Source: Bigelowiella natans CCMP2755
Lineage: Eukaryota > Cercozoa > Chlorarachniophyceae
Direction: 5' to 3'
DNA length: 64,000 bases
Assembly: GCA_000320545.1 (NCBI GenBank)
Contig: ADNK01000910.1
Span: forward strand, 33,735-97,734
Shown here: positions 12,952 through 26,800 of the stretch, in pieces
Numbering within the stretch: position 1 is the first letter of the stretch
How the letters are laid out: each line of letters opens with the position of its first letter
The notes under the pieces: model-generated
The model's database searches: none
The model's input: the letters and a program-made list of their open reading frames with translations, nothing else
What the model was told of the DNA's origin: nothing
Translations under genes and position numbers: made by a program

Positions 12952-13632
12952 TTGTCTTCGTCGCCGACAAACTTGTCAAGATTTGGGGGCGGGGAAGAGC
13001 AAACTTCTGATTCTGTACCATACGAGGTTGGAGAACTTCGTAGCAGAGAAGGAACAGAGCAGGGCAAAGATGACATCGGAAACAGCACAAGCACGGGTGA
13101 CGCCTCGCTCGACGATGGAGAAAGTGGACGAAATGGGAGGAGGAGGAGAGATAATAACAAGGAGAAAGGAAGCAGGACAAGCAACAATGTGCTGATTAAC
13201 GGGCCTTTCGTCTTAATATCGTCTGACAACAGGGACAGCAGCGGCGGAGATGGTGGCGGGTACTGCTGGGAATCGGTAGTATTATTATCATCATGTACTG
13301 CAGTATTATCATGTGCTGCTTTGGAGATGAATAGTGGAGAGGAGATCATGGCTGTACCCTCTCATATTTTGGCCTCCATAGCTTAATCCTCACGACCACG
13401 TCATTGCACGATGTCTGCCATTCTTGCTGCTGCTGATGGTGGTGGGGAGGGCGGGGGTGCTGCTGCTGCTGATAGTAGTGGTGATTTACAAATCAAACTT
13501 TGAGTAATAACGCTTCTCAACGAACCAATATTTCTGTTTTCTCCTCCGCACTTTTACTATCTACTAATTCCTCCTCGAGTTCTTCCTGTTCCCATCACCA
13601 TCATGATCATTATCATAGCCACCACCACCATT

Positions 13633-13667
<35 letters not shown>

Positions 13668-15907
13668 CAGGAGCATGCCCGGCGTGCTTGGCGCTGGGAG
13701 GAAGCTGTGGAGTATACAAAGAAGGTGAGCTACCCTGGGTTATCATTTGCTATGGCAATGGACAAAGTGGTCAGAGGAGCTTCTCTTACTTCTGATGACG
13801 GTGGAGGCGGCACCGCTACTGGCACCAAGGCTGATGAAGCGATAACGACATTCTGGAGAATATTCGGCCTGCTTCTGCTTTGGAATGAGGGAGGGGGGTG
13901 GGCAGGTCACCGACTCGTATGCTTCGACAATGGATCAGCTTTGAGATCCCTCATCAGCAGATTGGGAACAGTAGGCCGCAACAGCAGCGAGGAGGAGGAG
14001 CATATAGATGATGATGATGAGGAGGATGGCGATATTGACGGCGAGATACAAAGTATGCGTCGTGGGAAACAGACCTTAGAATCATCCTCCTCCTCGTCAT
14101 CATCATCATCATCATCATCATCAACAACAACAAGAAGAAGAACACCGTCGCTTGAGTACTACGGCGGGTTGTTGATAACTACCGTCCCAATCGAGGAGAA
14201 CGTGCTCTACTATGGCCCAACGCCAACACAGAAAATGGAAGGTGTAAGGCAGGTGCTTTCCCCAGCCCTCGTCTACTCCTCAAGGCCTCATCACCCGGTA
14301 GTGCTGCAGCTGCCACTCACACCGCTATCACCACCACCACCACCCTGTTGTCATCACCGCTCGAACGTTTCTTCTCTCCATAAATTTTGTCCTTTCTTCC
14401 CTTGTATTTGTATTTTTGGGGGGTTGGCGACTCACGTTGGTGGCCATTAGTCGGAGTGATTGTCGGGATCCCCTCCCTCCAAGCTCATAAATTCTAACGA
14501 CCTTGTGAATGAAACTTGGGGAGGATCCCGGAATTAAGCGTTGAGATTGAGCGCTTTGCTGTGCGAAATCCCTGTCAGCTTCTCCTTCTACCCACCCCGC
14601 GCACTGATGATTCCTCTTGCCTACTCGCTTTGCAATGACGCATGCGTGAGGGCAGCTTGCTGATCTGTGTATAACGCGCACAGGTAATTCAGTCCACGCT
14701 CGATCGGTTGTGCTCGCTAATAAACAGTGCGGTTCCCACCTTCTCCTCATCCCTCCCCATCCCCATAATATCTGCTGAGTCCATCTCCGCGATCCTCCTT
14801 CACAAGGCCCTCCTGTTCGCAGAGATGCACATTCCCTACCGCACGCAGTCTTTAGTCGATAGTGGTGGTAGCAGCGGTGAGGGGGGCAACAGTGGTTATC
14901 CTGTCACAATGTTCCTAGAATCCTTTTCACCGTATTTAAGCATTAAAGGCCCTCCAAGAAGCAGCATTAGCAGCAGCAGGAGGAAGGGAAAAACCCCTCC
15001 TCCTTCTCCTCCTCCTCCTCCTCCTCCTCGTCCTCTCTCCCCTTCTTTGACACTGTTTGCTCTAAGTGCTGACCCCGCTGTTGAGCCCTCCCGTAGGTAT
15101 GATTACGCATATACCACCATGCAAAGCAGGAATTATCATCGCCATCATAGGTGGGGGGATGATAGCATCAAAGGAGGTAGTAGCGACGATGGAGGAGAGA
15201 GTACCACAACGCAGACAATGATGGAAATGGTGGTCAATACTGTGGCATCAGCAGCAAGAACGACTACGTCGATAATTAGATCGGGTGAGGAGGAGGAGGA
15301 GGAGGGCGAAGAGAAGTCCCCACTTTCTTTTCCATCGTCGTCGTCATCGCCATCATCGTCAGAACCAACACTGGCGGATGGTGGGAAGGAGACGGTGGAA
15401 AGTCGCATCCTTTTCGCTGTGCGACTGACGCAACCGCAGCAGAAGGAAGTGGTGCAGGAGGAGAAGGAGAGCGGGGCAAAACAAGAGCGGGAACGACGCA
15501 ACAACAACAACAACAACAACGACAACGACAACGTCAACAACATCAAGAAAATCACCGGGAAGCAGCAGCCAACGGCGAACAATGGAGATAGCAAGCCTAT
15601 ATCACACATCAAAAATGAGGGCCGTCGTGGCAGCGGCGCGAGTCTACTTTCTGGTGATCTTCCTCCTCACGAGCATGGCCACTCACTCCTACCGCATCCA
15701 GGCGAAGAAGCGGGTGCTTCTACTATTGCCTCCATTCCTCGGATAATCCATCAATTCGATTTCCACCCCAGCACAAGGCGTGCTCGCCAGCCGATGTACG
15801 CATATATGGAGGTGAGGGCAAGCAAGAGAAAGAGCTGTTGCCGTTGTTGGGGCGGGGTGTAGGAGCGGCAGCAGAGAATTAGCGACAGACGCAATTCCTG
15901 AAATTGT

Positions 15908-15961
<54 letters not shown>

Positions 15962-16242
15962 GGAGGGGGAGAGAGAGGCACGTGGCGGGTAAAGGGAAGG
16001 GTAACTATACAGATCTATCACTGTTGTCCTTCTCTATTTGCGTTCTTGTTGTTGTTGTTGTTGTTGCCGACGACGACGACGACGATGATGATGATGATGG
16101 TGATAATCGCTGCTGCTGCTGCTGTTACGTTTGCACTTAGAACTGGAGGAAACTAAATCCTGAATATGATTACGTGCTATGGCAAGAAGACACCATGATG
16201 GTATCTTCCTCCTCCTCCTCCTCCTCATCATCATCATCATCA

Positions 16243-16275
<33 letters not shown>

Positions 16276-17308
16276 ACTACCACCCTTACTATTACTACTG
16301 CAACTGCATCTTAAATATTCCCCGCACCTCTGTGTCAATATGGAAGACAATTTCAGCTCTACACGCTCGATTTCGTGATCATTGCCTCTGCTTGCGTTGT
16401 GGCTTGCTAGTTCTCGCCATCTTATGCCGTATCGTCGTCGTCATCATGTTTGCAGGAGTACGTGAGCAATCTTGGCGACGAAGAGATCCTCTCCACATAT
16501 AGCAAGCTCGACTTCGTGCAAAAGAGCGACTTCTTTCGCTACCTGATCCTGTTCTACATTGGGGGGGTGGGTTGGAGAGACGAGTAGCAGTATGTGGATG
16601 TGAGAGTTCAGAATTCATGCTTGATCGCGTGCGTCGATGTCCTTCCTGAACGATAGAAGAGAAAGATGTTAGCCCAGAACGGTTGAAGCGTCATGGAAAT
16701 CACTCTTGTCATATAACCCCCCCCCCCCCCTCCCTTCCTTCCTCCCTCCCCCCGAACAGGTATACGCCGATCACGACGCAGAATGTCTCGTTCCAATCCG
16801 CCGTTGGCCGATATCCGGCGGCGCACGGACGAGAATTCTTCTCGGGTTAGAGGCGATAGGCACCAAAGCGCAGCGAGAAGGGCTCCTGTGGGCGCAGAAC
16901 CCGCAATACAGCCAATGGACGATGGCTGCTGCCCCTGGCCATCCGATTCTGTGGGGATGCATTTCGCGCATAACAGCTAAGCTGAAGGCGGTGGATGAGC
17001 AGGACCCCGCTGCGATGAGCCGGAGTGATGGCGGTGATCGCTATCGTTACTATGATGGAGGAGGCTTAAGCAGCCTCGGTGGCAGTGCTGGGAGCGGTGA
17101 TGGAGATGCTGATAGCACGTTCCTACCACAATGGGTGTCGGAAGGCTGTAAGGCTACTGGGCATGCGAGCTGTAGGAAAACCATTTATCTCACTGGGCCG
17201 GTGAGAGAGAGATGATGATGTTTATGAAGAGAAGAATACAGAGTAATGAACGATGCAACGATGACGGTGTGATTGCGCCGATGGTGATGGTGATGGTGAT
17301 GGTTATGG

Positions 17309-17340
<32 letters not shown>

Positions 17341-17890
17341 TGGCAATGAAGAGTGAGATAAGAGCTCTTCGTTTTAATAGTTTTTAGAAGTTGGTGCAGT
17401 AGTTGTGGTAGTAGTTGTTATCGTAGAAATTCTAGAATCTTTTTCTCTGTCACATCTGACAATGGGATGAGAATGGTAACTATGATGATTGGAGACGACG
17501 ACGACGACAATGATAATGATTTCACAATTTATTGGTTCAGGGTCTTTTCAGTGAAACGGTGATAGGATATTTGAAGATGTTCGGAGTTGATCCTGAAGAG
17601 ACAATTGCCGGGCTCTCGATAGGCACGGCACAGATTCTCCCTGTAGATGCTTTCTCATGTGGTCAAGAACATTCAGGTGATGAATGAATTTAACGAATTA
17701 GTGGCACCTCAATATTACAAAAGCATGCAATCCTTTTATTACCATCTTGTGAATAGTGATATGTGTAATATGTCCCTATCATGTTCTCAAATATTTCTTT
17801 TCAGGATCCGATTCCTCTTGCACAAACAAAAATGTCCTCGTAAAACATCATTTTGCGGGAAACTGGAAGACTGCAGGCCCAGAGACATAA
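12952..17890 (+). CDS. GT32-family (Och1/capsular-type, DXD) glycosyltransferase, N-terminus uncertain
   Basis: Glycosyltransferase with the sugar-binding DXD region of family GT32 (PF04488), expected in the Golgi lumen transferring a hexose from a nucleotide sugar; donor and acceptor are not predictable. Exons: 12952-13275 (tentative, Ser/Gly/Asp-rich, no ATG seen), 13671-14243, 14684-15811, 16456-16566, 16760-17200, 17541-17676 and 17805-17890; all junction phases agree. The core runs IPRIIHQ, then DFFRYLILFYIGG, VYADHDAEC (the DXD), SQWTMAAAPGHP, IYLTGPGLFSETVIGYL, and near the end VKHHFAGNWK before the stop. Low-complexity inserts (Ser, Pro, Glu, Asn runs encoded by trinucleotide repeats) inflate the region before the catalytic core to several hundred residues. 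A type II anchor is expected for this family but was not found, so 5' exons are probably missing. Confidence 0.82.
15909..15957. repeat. (AG)n microsatellite in GT32 intron
   Basis: A purine tract sits about 100 bases after the donor at 15812. The same intron carries (GTT)n near 16045-16065, (GAC/GAT)n near 16070-16097 and (CTC/ATC/ACT)n near 16205-16275. Confidence 0.85.
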
Positions 17891-19082
17891 TAATCAATTC
17901 ATTGCAACTACACCAGCCATCGTCTGTTCTTCGCTCATGTGATTTGCAGTCTCCAAATGTCTACACTATTACAAAAACCTTTTCCACTGAAATTCTCTTA
18001 TGTCTAAATGTGTCTGGATGCTTGTACCGTCTAGCTAGCTAGACTGTCTATATGCAGGGCGAATTTGTTGAATTCGTTAAAAATAAGTGTGATCTGATAA
18101 ACAATGCTGAATGGCAAACATTGAAAGTATTTTAAAAGCATTTGCGCATGCACAGCAACAACGACATGAAACGCTATGTTAATTTGAAAAGCAGAAATCT
18201 CTAGCTCTAGGGATTCCCGACTAAGCACAGCCTAGATATGTGCGTCGGCAATTAGTTGCCTAGATCTAGTAGATGTCTAGACGTGTCTTAAATCTCGCAA
18301 ATCAGGTAGCCATTTACAAAAATTGAATCAAAATTTTTGCTATGTCTCGATGTGCCAAGCTAGCTAGATGAGCTGTGTGTGATCGAACTTGTCAAAGTGT
18401 CACAGATGTTAATCACGTCATTCGATCAATCAATCTTGCTAGCTTGGCCTATATTTGCTTCATTTGCGTCTAGCGCGAGCAAACATGATTTTTTTCCTGC
18501 GGCAGATTGGTGTTCAGCATTGCTGCTATCTAGCTATTCACATGATGACTACATTGAACATTCGTAATCGACACATCTAGACATGTGGTATATGCATATG
18601 TATATTTCTTTTGCAACATGCACGAAACTCTAAAGTGGAACGAGTTATGTATTTCAGCTGAGGTGGTGATTCAAATAATATCACATCATGGCGAGTATTG
18701 TAGCTAATCAAATTTTCAACGTAACATAAAAGGTATTCATAGAGTGAAGCTTTGTGTAAAGGTGAATAACCCTATTAGCCTATTTATTAGTCGCCTTGTT
18801 GATTGAAATAATATTCAACTAAAATTCCAGTGACTGCGCCTAGAACAAATATTAAATTTTTGAAGAAAACATAGTTGGAAATGTTATAATGATGCTTCGT
18901 GCAAGACAAATGACCTCTATACGGTAGTGATTTTAAGAAATGCTAGGAATACCTAGTGATAAAGTTGCTGTTGTTGTGTATAACTCTTTAGAAGCTTGGA
19001 CACCTAATATTTTCACGGCTAGCACAACCAGAGCATTTGCAATGTTTTTATTACCCTCAGACTTATGAACTATGAAGCATAA
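17891..19082. other. CTAG-rich convergent spacer
   Basis: No convincing exon is present. Between about 18030 and 18590 there are roughly fifteen CTAG tetranucleotides by eye, many as GCTAGC, TCTAGA or chained CTAGCTAGCTAG, where about two would be expected by chance. The interval is flanked by the 3' ends of the GT32 gene and the minus-strand membrane protein. Confidence 0.65.
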
Positions 19083-22000
19083 TTACAAAAGCAGGTGAAT
19101 AGATACATGCACCCTATATGTTTTACGTTCGAGTTGAGAGTCAAGATCTAGCAAAGTGGTTACGGCTTCCATCAAAGAGTCTGCACCCTGCAATAGAATA
19201 GATGTGTGAGGCGTTGAATGCGTAATAGTGGCATAATGGGACCTGTAAGCGCTTGTCAATAATCTGTTTCTTTTTTGAATGATATTGATGCTTGTATTTC
19301 TTCGATCGAAGTAGTCTCAGCTTTAACTGAATTCTTGCTAAGGAACGAGCCTGAAGAGCAAATTGTTCATTTGTTGCTGACCCATACCATATTGACCTTC
19401 CAAGGACATAGCCTGCGGAAAATATATGGTACATTTCGAACTAAGGGTTCATTGCAAGAAGGTTAGAATTAATCCTACCAATAGAAACCAAAAACCCTGC
19501 AACCGTTGCCACAGTCACGGCACTGAATTCCCCTTCAAGGAGTAAACCTGGCAGAACCGATTTCGAAACAAAATTGAACGTTACTCGGAAGTTGAATAAA
19601 AATTTCCTCCGTACCAATAAGAACGTAAAGAACAAGCCCTAAGAGGAAGATCGTCACATACGATGTGTATATCGTAATCCTTGTCTTGAACTGCGACCTT
19701 CATTATATTCACGGGAGGAAAAAGTGTGTAATATCCTCTTTCAATTTACCCTACGGCTATTCTACCCGAGATTCAGAAGTAGCCTCCGGAATTCTATCCA
19801 AGCAATAACATTCTGCCATCAAAGTGGTTATAATCTGAATATGAGCCAGAATTGTTTTGAAGACCTGTGGCCAGGCCATATCAACGAAGATATCGAGAGG
19901 GCAACGATCGATATACAGAGGGGTGTCATTGTCTATCAGTGCTGATTGAGGACTTTATTTAAGAATTTTCTCCCTCAAGATGTATATAATCAATCTAAGA
20001 TCTTAATGTACCTCCCGCAGCCTGGATCACATTTGCCCGTCTCTGATAATCAATTCTGCCAACATCGATGAAGACAAGCGCCGTATCGAAGTAGAAGGCG
20101 GTTAACATCCATCCACATAAGAGCTAATTAAAGTCGCCAAAGTACACATATTGTGAAATTTTTATTCACAGACTAAGAATGAACCTGAAATGACCTGCAC
20201 AATAGTACTGGAGGTCCGAGAGCCAAAATCTGTATCTGTTGCAGCGCCGACTACTATTGGAATTGCCGCTGCATTCGCCCCAAATAAGTCATGCACAGTC
20301 GAAAGCAAAGTGAACAAATATTCTAAACCTTGCAATAAGGCCAGAGAGTGGATAATATTTCGATTGAGTCCTTTATTGGTCCCTTTCAGAGAATACACGA
20401 CCTACATGTACATTGATGATGAAATTAAGGCTTTCGGAGAACAAGAAATACCTTACCAGCCGATTAGCAATTGGTAGTACAGGAACTTTGACCATTCCAC
20501 AACATTCACCGCGCACAATAGTCTTCCCGTACTTTCAATGATTTATAAGTCACGAATATATTCGTTAGCAGTCAGATTCCATAAGGGTTACCTGGAGGTT
20601 GTGATTATCCTGTGTCTCCTTCATGTTATGAGCTGGTTGCTGTTGCACTTCCCTCATCAGATAAGGACTAAGCGAGGTATTTTCATTCCTGTTACGTTTG
20701 CTAGTGCTTGGCGTAGGAAGTGATAGGCTCTTTTTTTCTTCTTTCTCCATATCGTTTCCATCTGGTTATAATTTGTTCAGAGTCACATAACTAGCACATA
20801 TTCCAAGTAGTGAGGAGATACCGAGGTCCAAATTTCTATAAAAATCCAATATTTCTTTCATGAGGTCACAATGTACATTTGCGATGCCCTAAGTTAGTCG
20901 TGGTTCGTCAGGGTGAAAGTAATGGTGGGAAAGCGTAGAATTAAGATAACCTCTTCGTATACGTCTTTGTGCAAGTGGAAGCAAAGGTCGTCAATTTCAA
21001 TACCTTGTAAGTAATTCCTTAGCTCAATATTGAAATCCTTGATCTGAATTAGTCAACCCTCTTTGTCGGCTGTGTATCGAAGCTGACTATGAGTCTGTTC
21101 AATATCCAGCTGGAATATTTTGGATATGAATAAAGAATAATTAGAAAAAATCAATAAATAATCAATTTTTATTGTTTGTAGTACGTATCTCCAGCTTCTT
21201 AATTCAATCGAAGAAAATGTTTCTCGAGAAACCTTTCACGTAATTAAATGTACCGGAACTTTATGTGGAGATCGGTTGTTTCAATTTCCAAATGCTTTAC
21301 CGTAGTTTTGCTCAACCACTGAAGGGTTGCATCATCTAAAATGGCATACTTTGTCGCAACCTTCAATATATGAGGAGAATCTTCTTAATGTTCCCAGCTA
21401 GGTTAGTAAATAAGAATATTGTCGTACCATGAGTTTATGTGTGAAGTACAAGCAAACGGGTATAATGAAAAATAATGGCTCAGGTGGATCTGGGTCGGTG
21501 GCATAAAGTCCAATCAAAATCCTAGATATTCGAACATCGCAGGGTTCAACATATTGACACAGAAAGTAACTGCAACTATGTGCTAACCATACTGCAGTTG
21601 CTGCAAAAAGCTGAATGAGGAAGGTCTGTGGAAAAGAAAATTATTTATGATGGATATACAACCAAAGAGAGAATAGTTAAGCATTTGTAATCAGTAAAGT
21701 AAGCAATACATCATGTTAACTCACCCCCACATTGAGGCGATTATCAAATCTTGGAATAAAGCAGAGGTTCTTCAACATATTTTCCCCATCAACAAGATAG
21801 GCAACGGGGATTGTTGCAGGGAACAAAGCATGGTAAAAGAAGAATCGCAAAAAGACAGATGTAGAGAACGTTTCAATCCCTTCGCTCACTTTGATATTCC
21901 TTATCGTGCTCCCTAATTACAAATGTTGTGATGGCCCACTACATCCTCGGACGATTCAATAGAAATTACTCATGGAATCCACATGGGATGGTTTGTGCGA

Positions 22001-22192
22001 GGCTGCCCTTGATGATCTCCTCGATCTCTCCTCATATAATCCTGGTTCATCCCCCGGCTCATCTTCAGCATCAGGAGACTCCTCCACGAGAGCCTGCATC
22101 TTTTGATTTTCGTCATCGATGTTTTCCCTTGTCTGCTGAATCACTAACTGTCCATTCGAACAGCCATTGCAAAATGAAAATATGACAAACAT
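19083..22192 (-). CDS. Multi-pass membrane protein, family not recognised
   Basis: The 5' end is uncertain. An acidic leader at about 22192-21978 (EESPDAEDEPGDEPG, then RSRRSSRAASHK) splices to SVFLRFFFYHALFPATIPVAYLV (exon ending near 21720), then 21625-21428 (FLIQLFAATAVWLAHSCSYF ... PLFFIIPVCLYF), 21360-21301 (TKYAILDDATLQWLSKTT), short exons near 21110-21055 and 20990-20950, a polar segment near 20750-20592, and membrane exons 20329-20195, 20123-20012 (GWMLTAFYFDTALVFIDVG), 19864-19766, 19690-19615 (IFLLGLVLYVLIG) and 19547-19479 (LEGEFSAVTVATVAGFLVSIG). It ends with a polar tail (GADSLMEAVTTLLDLDSQLE), stop at 19083-19085. At least six hydrophobic segments are visible. The late segments recall ABC-exporter or channel membrane domains, but no Walker motif or pore signature was found, so no function is assigned. 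Introns are short and AT-rich. Confidence 0.6.
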
Positions 22193-23871
22193 TCAATTTA
22201 GTGAATCTGTTTCGAAGACATGATCGTGTTTTCTGATTTCAACGTGATTCTTTTACTCATACTCTTGTGTTTCCTCGACTTCTTGTTTGTACGGTTGCTT
22301 TAGAATTGGCAGGAGACTTCACATCCCCGCTGCTGTGCACATAAGTCTAAGATCAAAGCGCAAAAACGGTTTCAATTTTCTTCTACCGCGAATTTCTGTG
22401 AGGGCGAAAGTGCCGTTGAGGATTATGAAGAACTTCAATCGTTGATTCGCTCTGGTCATCAGCTCCCTTTCTAGAACCACCGGGCATCGCGGTCTCCATT
22501 CAATTTTGTCCCAAAGTCATTGCTCACGATCGCCTTGATCTTGGTGCTGCGACATGATTTGGCACCCGATCACTCATTTTGTGGAAGACACCACGTGATT
22601 GATGAGCAAAACACGTAAAACTGCATGCGTTTCCAGGCCGTTTTCGATCTGTTGTTGTCATTTAGGTAGCGATTTAGCGCGTGCGACAAGCACAACAACT
22701 GGTTCACCAATCGTTCGGCGCGTGGCGGCAATCAAAAGAGAGACAATCAATGGACCAATCACTTGATGGGATGTGGAAATGAACGCGCACCAATGAACAC
22801 GAATCCATCAATTGATCAACACTACTAGCTAGCTAGACTCATTGGGGGCGTCCAGCTAGCCAGCACAACAAACATCGAAGTGAAAGCAAACCAACCAACC
22901 ACTCACTCACATCACACCTGTCAACTCGAGTTCACAGCCACGTGGTTTCTGCTGCGCACTTGTTGAGTGCGAGCAGGCACATTGCTTTGCTAGTTTGGTC
23001 ATTGGCCAGTGCCAGAGTGTTCACTTCCAGACGTGCAAACCAGCAAATCCAGAAATCACGATGTTGGCGACGAAGTTGAACAGGCCAGCACGTGCCGATT
23101 CGTGAAGTTTCGTGCTGTTTCACTGATCGGTCACCTCTGGAGAGCTGACCACTCTAGCACTCCCCCTCTTTCCAACAGACCCGTCCTAGCATGCACCATT
23201 GGACTGGACTAGCAGACACAATACAACTTTCAGACTGCCAGTGCTGGCAGTGGAACACACCAGCACGTCTAGCTAGCTAGACATGCATCCGATCTCCAGA
23301 TCTAGACACGCTAGCACGTGGACTGCTCAGTGCTTCAGGTGCACCAGTGCATTCCAGCAATGCTCACGCGCGCCCATCTCTAGACCTAGCCTTGATCAGC
23401 AAGCTAGCAAGCATCAATCATTGTGTGTGCATCCATGGATTCATCGACTTTGTGGTTCTTCATGGCTAGTTGGCACCCATGTGCCCACAAGCAATTCTCA
23501 GGTCCAATTTTCAAGGAAGCGGCAACAGGCGTGTCCCATGTCTTGATGTCGATGGTAGTTTCAACATGAATGAAACGTTCATGAGTTCATGACCACAAAT
23601 TCCTGCACTTGATTTGTCAATCATTTTGCAAGACGAGATCACTGAATTTGATGTTTTTTTTAACATTTCATCTCTTGCCGACTCACCATCATCAAAAGCA
23701 TCAAGTGATAAAATATTTCAAAAGATTACATGTTTGCATCAAACTCAATTCACGCAAATATATCTTTAAGTGATCGACGTTTCTTTGAGTCATCATTCTC
23801 TCAATGATAAGGTCAAAATTTATATTTTTGTTTTGTTTTTCATTGTTCATTTTTGCAGTTCTTCCAGCATT
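22193..23871. other. CTAG-rich spacer between two minus-strand genes
   Basis: No supported exon. From about 22825 to 23470 there are some sixteen or more CTAG sites, including chained CTAGCTAGCTAG at about 22828 and 23270 and several GCTAGC and TCTAGAC words. The spacer lies just downstream of the 3' end of the proline-rich membrane protein gene. Confidence 0.6.
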
Positions 23872-26800
23872 TCAAGGAGAAATTGCTCTGATTGTGGCAT
23901 TTCGAGTTCCACTGAAAGAGGTTCTTTTCTCAACACGAGTGCTCTTTCGGAAGAGATCAAGTTTTTTGGTTGATGCAACAGAATGGCTTCTCTTCTCAAC
24001 TTTGACATCATCACGTCCAATCGCACCTGGATGTCGAAACTCAGCAACAAATCGTAGGTATTGTGCCAGAGCACTAGCCTCTGTGCGGACAGGAGCTGGC
24101 ATCCTAACTTCCCACCCTTGCCAGGGTTGCAAAAGAGATTTTTTCCTTTGTGATTCACAGGAGTCTCTTTTCATTCTTCTTTCAAAACCCAAATTACCAT
24201 TTTTCTTGGACACCGGGAAAATCTTTCTAAATGGGAGACCAAGGCGCCAAAATGGTACGAATCTCTCTGAAGATTGTCCATCCCTTTCAGATTTATCGAG
24301 GATTTCGTGATCTGGCATGAAAGCACGTTGCTTCCCACTTGTGCACCCATTCTGATTCCACCTTGCAGCTGGAGTAGGAGGTGGTGGTGGGGGTGGTGGC
24401 AGAACAAAACACAGTGTATTTTGCCCTTTCGGTGTTGGGGGAGGGGGGGGTGGGGATGTAATTCTTCGTGTGCAGACTGCTCTTCCCATTTGGTACACAT
24501 GAAGTTGAAGGCCAGTTTGCTTTCTTGAACTTACAAATGAGCTTTCCAGGTTGTGCATGGTAAGAGCTTGATTGATTTGCAAGTTTTTAATCTCATCTTG
24601 TGCATAGCATGGGGACAAGAAGGTATTTTTTACCGATTTTCTTACTTCCTTCGAATGTGTAGGCGGTAATGAAGGTTTTGCGCCTAAGGATGTTGCAGGC
24701 ATACTTGGAATAGGCACCTGTGATTGCCAGAAATTCTCCATGGTCATGGCAGGAATCATGATAGGCTGAGAAGATGATCTTTGCCGCCTCACACGAAGAC
24801 CAGGATCTGATTTGTCCTGTTTCCTTCTAGAACATCTCTCTGCAAATTGGGGAGACAATGCTCTAAAGTCTGGCGAGCAACTTGGGCTTGGGATACGCAT
24901 GTGGTTGTGATTACCGACTATGCTTACACTCCTCTGAACAGATTTGTTAGGCGACACCTCATTAGATGGGATGGGTCTTTCAAAATGTGAGTGAGCACTC
25001 AATTCTGAAGGTGCTCTAAATAATTTGGATGATGGGTCTTTATTTTGTGCTGCGTACGCTTTTCTTGGCGGAGGTGGGGGAGGAATTCTTCTAAAACGTA
25101 AAAGATTCCTTTTTTGGATGAGCTCTCCAGTTATACTAGCATCGGTGACCCCCTTTGTATGGTTTGATATCACGGATACCAATCTGGGGGATGTAATCAC
25201 TTGACACACGAATCTCTGTATATGAGTAATGGTCTAGCAGTTCATTTTGAAAAAGGAGTGTTAAATATATAATCCGACATTATACATGTATTTGATGTAC
25301 CGGAACAGCCCAATTGTTGAGGTAAATGAAGTTTCTCTCCTTTTTCCTATCAAAGGGAACACCTGGGAAAAAATATTAATCTAGACCCAACTTTCTGTCT
25401 CAGACCTTGTCTTACCATTTGCAACTTTTTGAATAACTTTGCTAAGCAATATGAGATTCCTGTTTGTTTAGTTTAAGCTTATGGACAGAATAGGTGTGCA
25501 GTGCACAATAATCTTCCAAACCTTCTCGGTCGAACCGGTGCAGACTTAGCCTAGGTCGAAATTATTAATGTTAAAGTACGATACTACTTCATCGTTATTA
25601 CTAGTAGTTAACCTTTTCTATAAGGAAGGGACATACAATTCTGCAAAATATGAACGAAGATATGAAGGAGAGGCTTGAAGTCTGATGTTTTACAAAATAG
25701 AAATTCTCAAGTTTTATAAGTATATGCATCTAAAAGCACTCGCCTCAGGAACTCGAGCTTTTATAATTCCATGGTACAACATTTTTATCCATTGAATAAG
25801 GTCTGCTGACATCTGAGAATCTGGTATAACAGCGTAGGTTAGGATGGCTATTGGTCATTGGTTATGTAAACATATTTAAACCTATAATGGCAAAAACAAA
25901 GCGCTGGGCCCATTTCTGTAGCGACATAGAGTTCCTTTTCACCACTGCTTTGACATTCTGGGATAACATATCGAATAATCGGGAGTATATAACATATACG
26001 ATATCGTATAAATTACAGCAATGGCATCTGATCGCATCCGAATTCTTTCTGGTACGACTTCGAAATCAACCTTTTCAAACAATCACATCACGTAAGCCTC
26101 TATGCATCCATACATAAATCCACCAGTGAAAACTTACAGTGGAGTTCAAAAGATCCTGACTTAACGGCGACATTGCGCAAAAAAATGCAGCAGATGAATC
26201 TTTTCCGATGTTTACGATTAATTTATTTACCACTGTATTGTCCCTGTTTATTTTTGGAATTTAACCATAAATCAACATGTGTCGTTCTACATTAAACCTG
26301 AGGAGTGTTGTAGGATCTGAGGTGCGTATGGCACATTCAAGCCATAGGATATATCGCAAAAGATTGGTAGTTGCATTGGCGTAATCAAATATTTTACAGA
26401 TTGCTTTAATTATGGGATCCTTGTTAAGAGAATATCATGGACAAATCATTAATTCAACGAATCAAATTGTATCTATCTGAATAGATTGGGAGGCACACAG
26501 ACCGGTACAAGAGCTCCCTCCTTTGAGCACACCATGATAACAGTTCTCAGGCTTTGCTCTTCAAATGTCATAGATTCGACTATTTTCTGTGCCCATTGAA
26601 GCTTCACCATCACATGTACTCGAAACCGATGCCTGTATCCATTACAAAGATGAGCTCCACCAGCTCATGCTGGATGATCTTCTCACCTCGATCACGAACA
26701 AAAGCCTTTGCGAAGCATTTAGGAAGATGTGGCACCAAGTTCAAAATAGTTCTACTAATACTAAAAATGGCATTAATTTCTCACATGCGACGTCATCTTC

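Noticed and set aside
12952-13349. Hydrophobic minus-strand frame opposite the first GT32 exon
   Set aside because: Leucine/serine richness is the expected antisense of a Glu/Ser/Arg-rich coding exon; the plus-strand exon has a phase-matched donor.
17280-17340. Regularly repeated trinucleotides considered as a CRISPR-like array
   Set aside because: They are simple (GAT)n-type microsatellites without unique spacers, in a eukaryotic intron.
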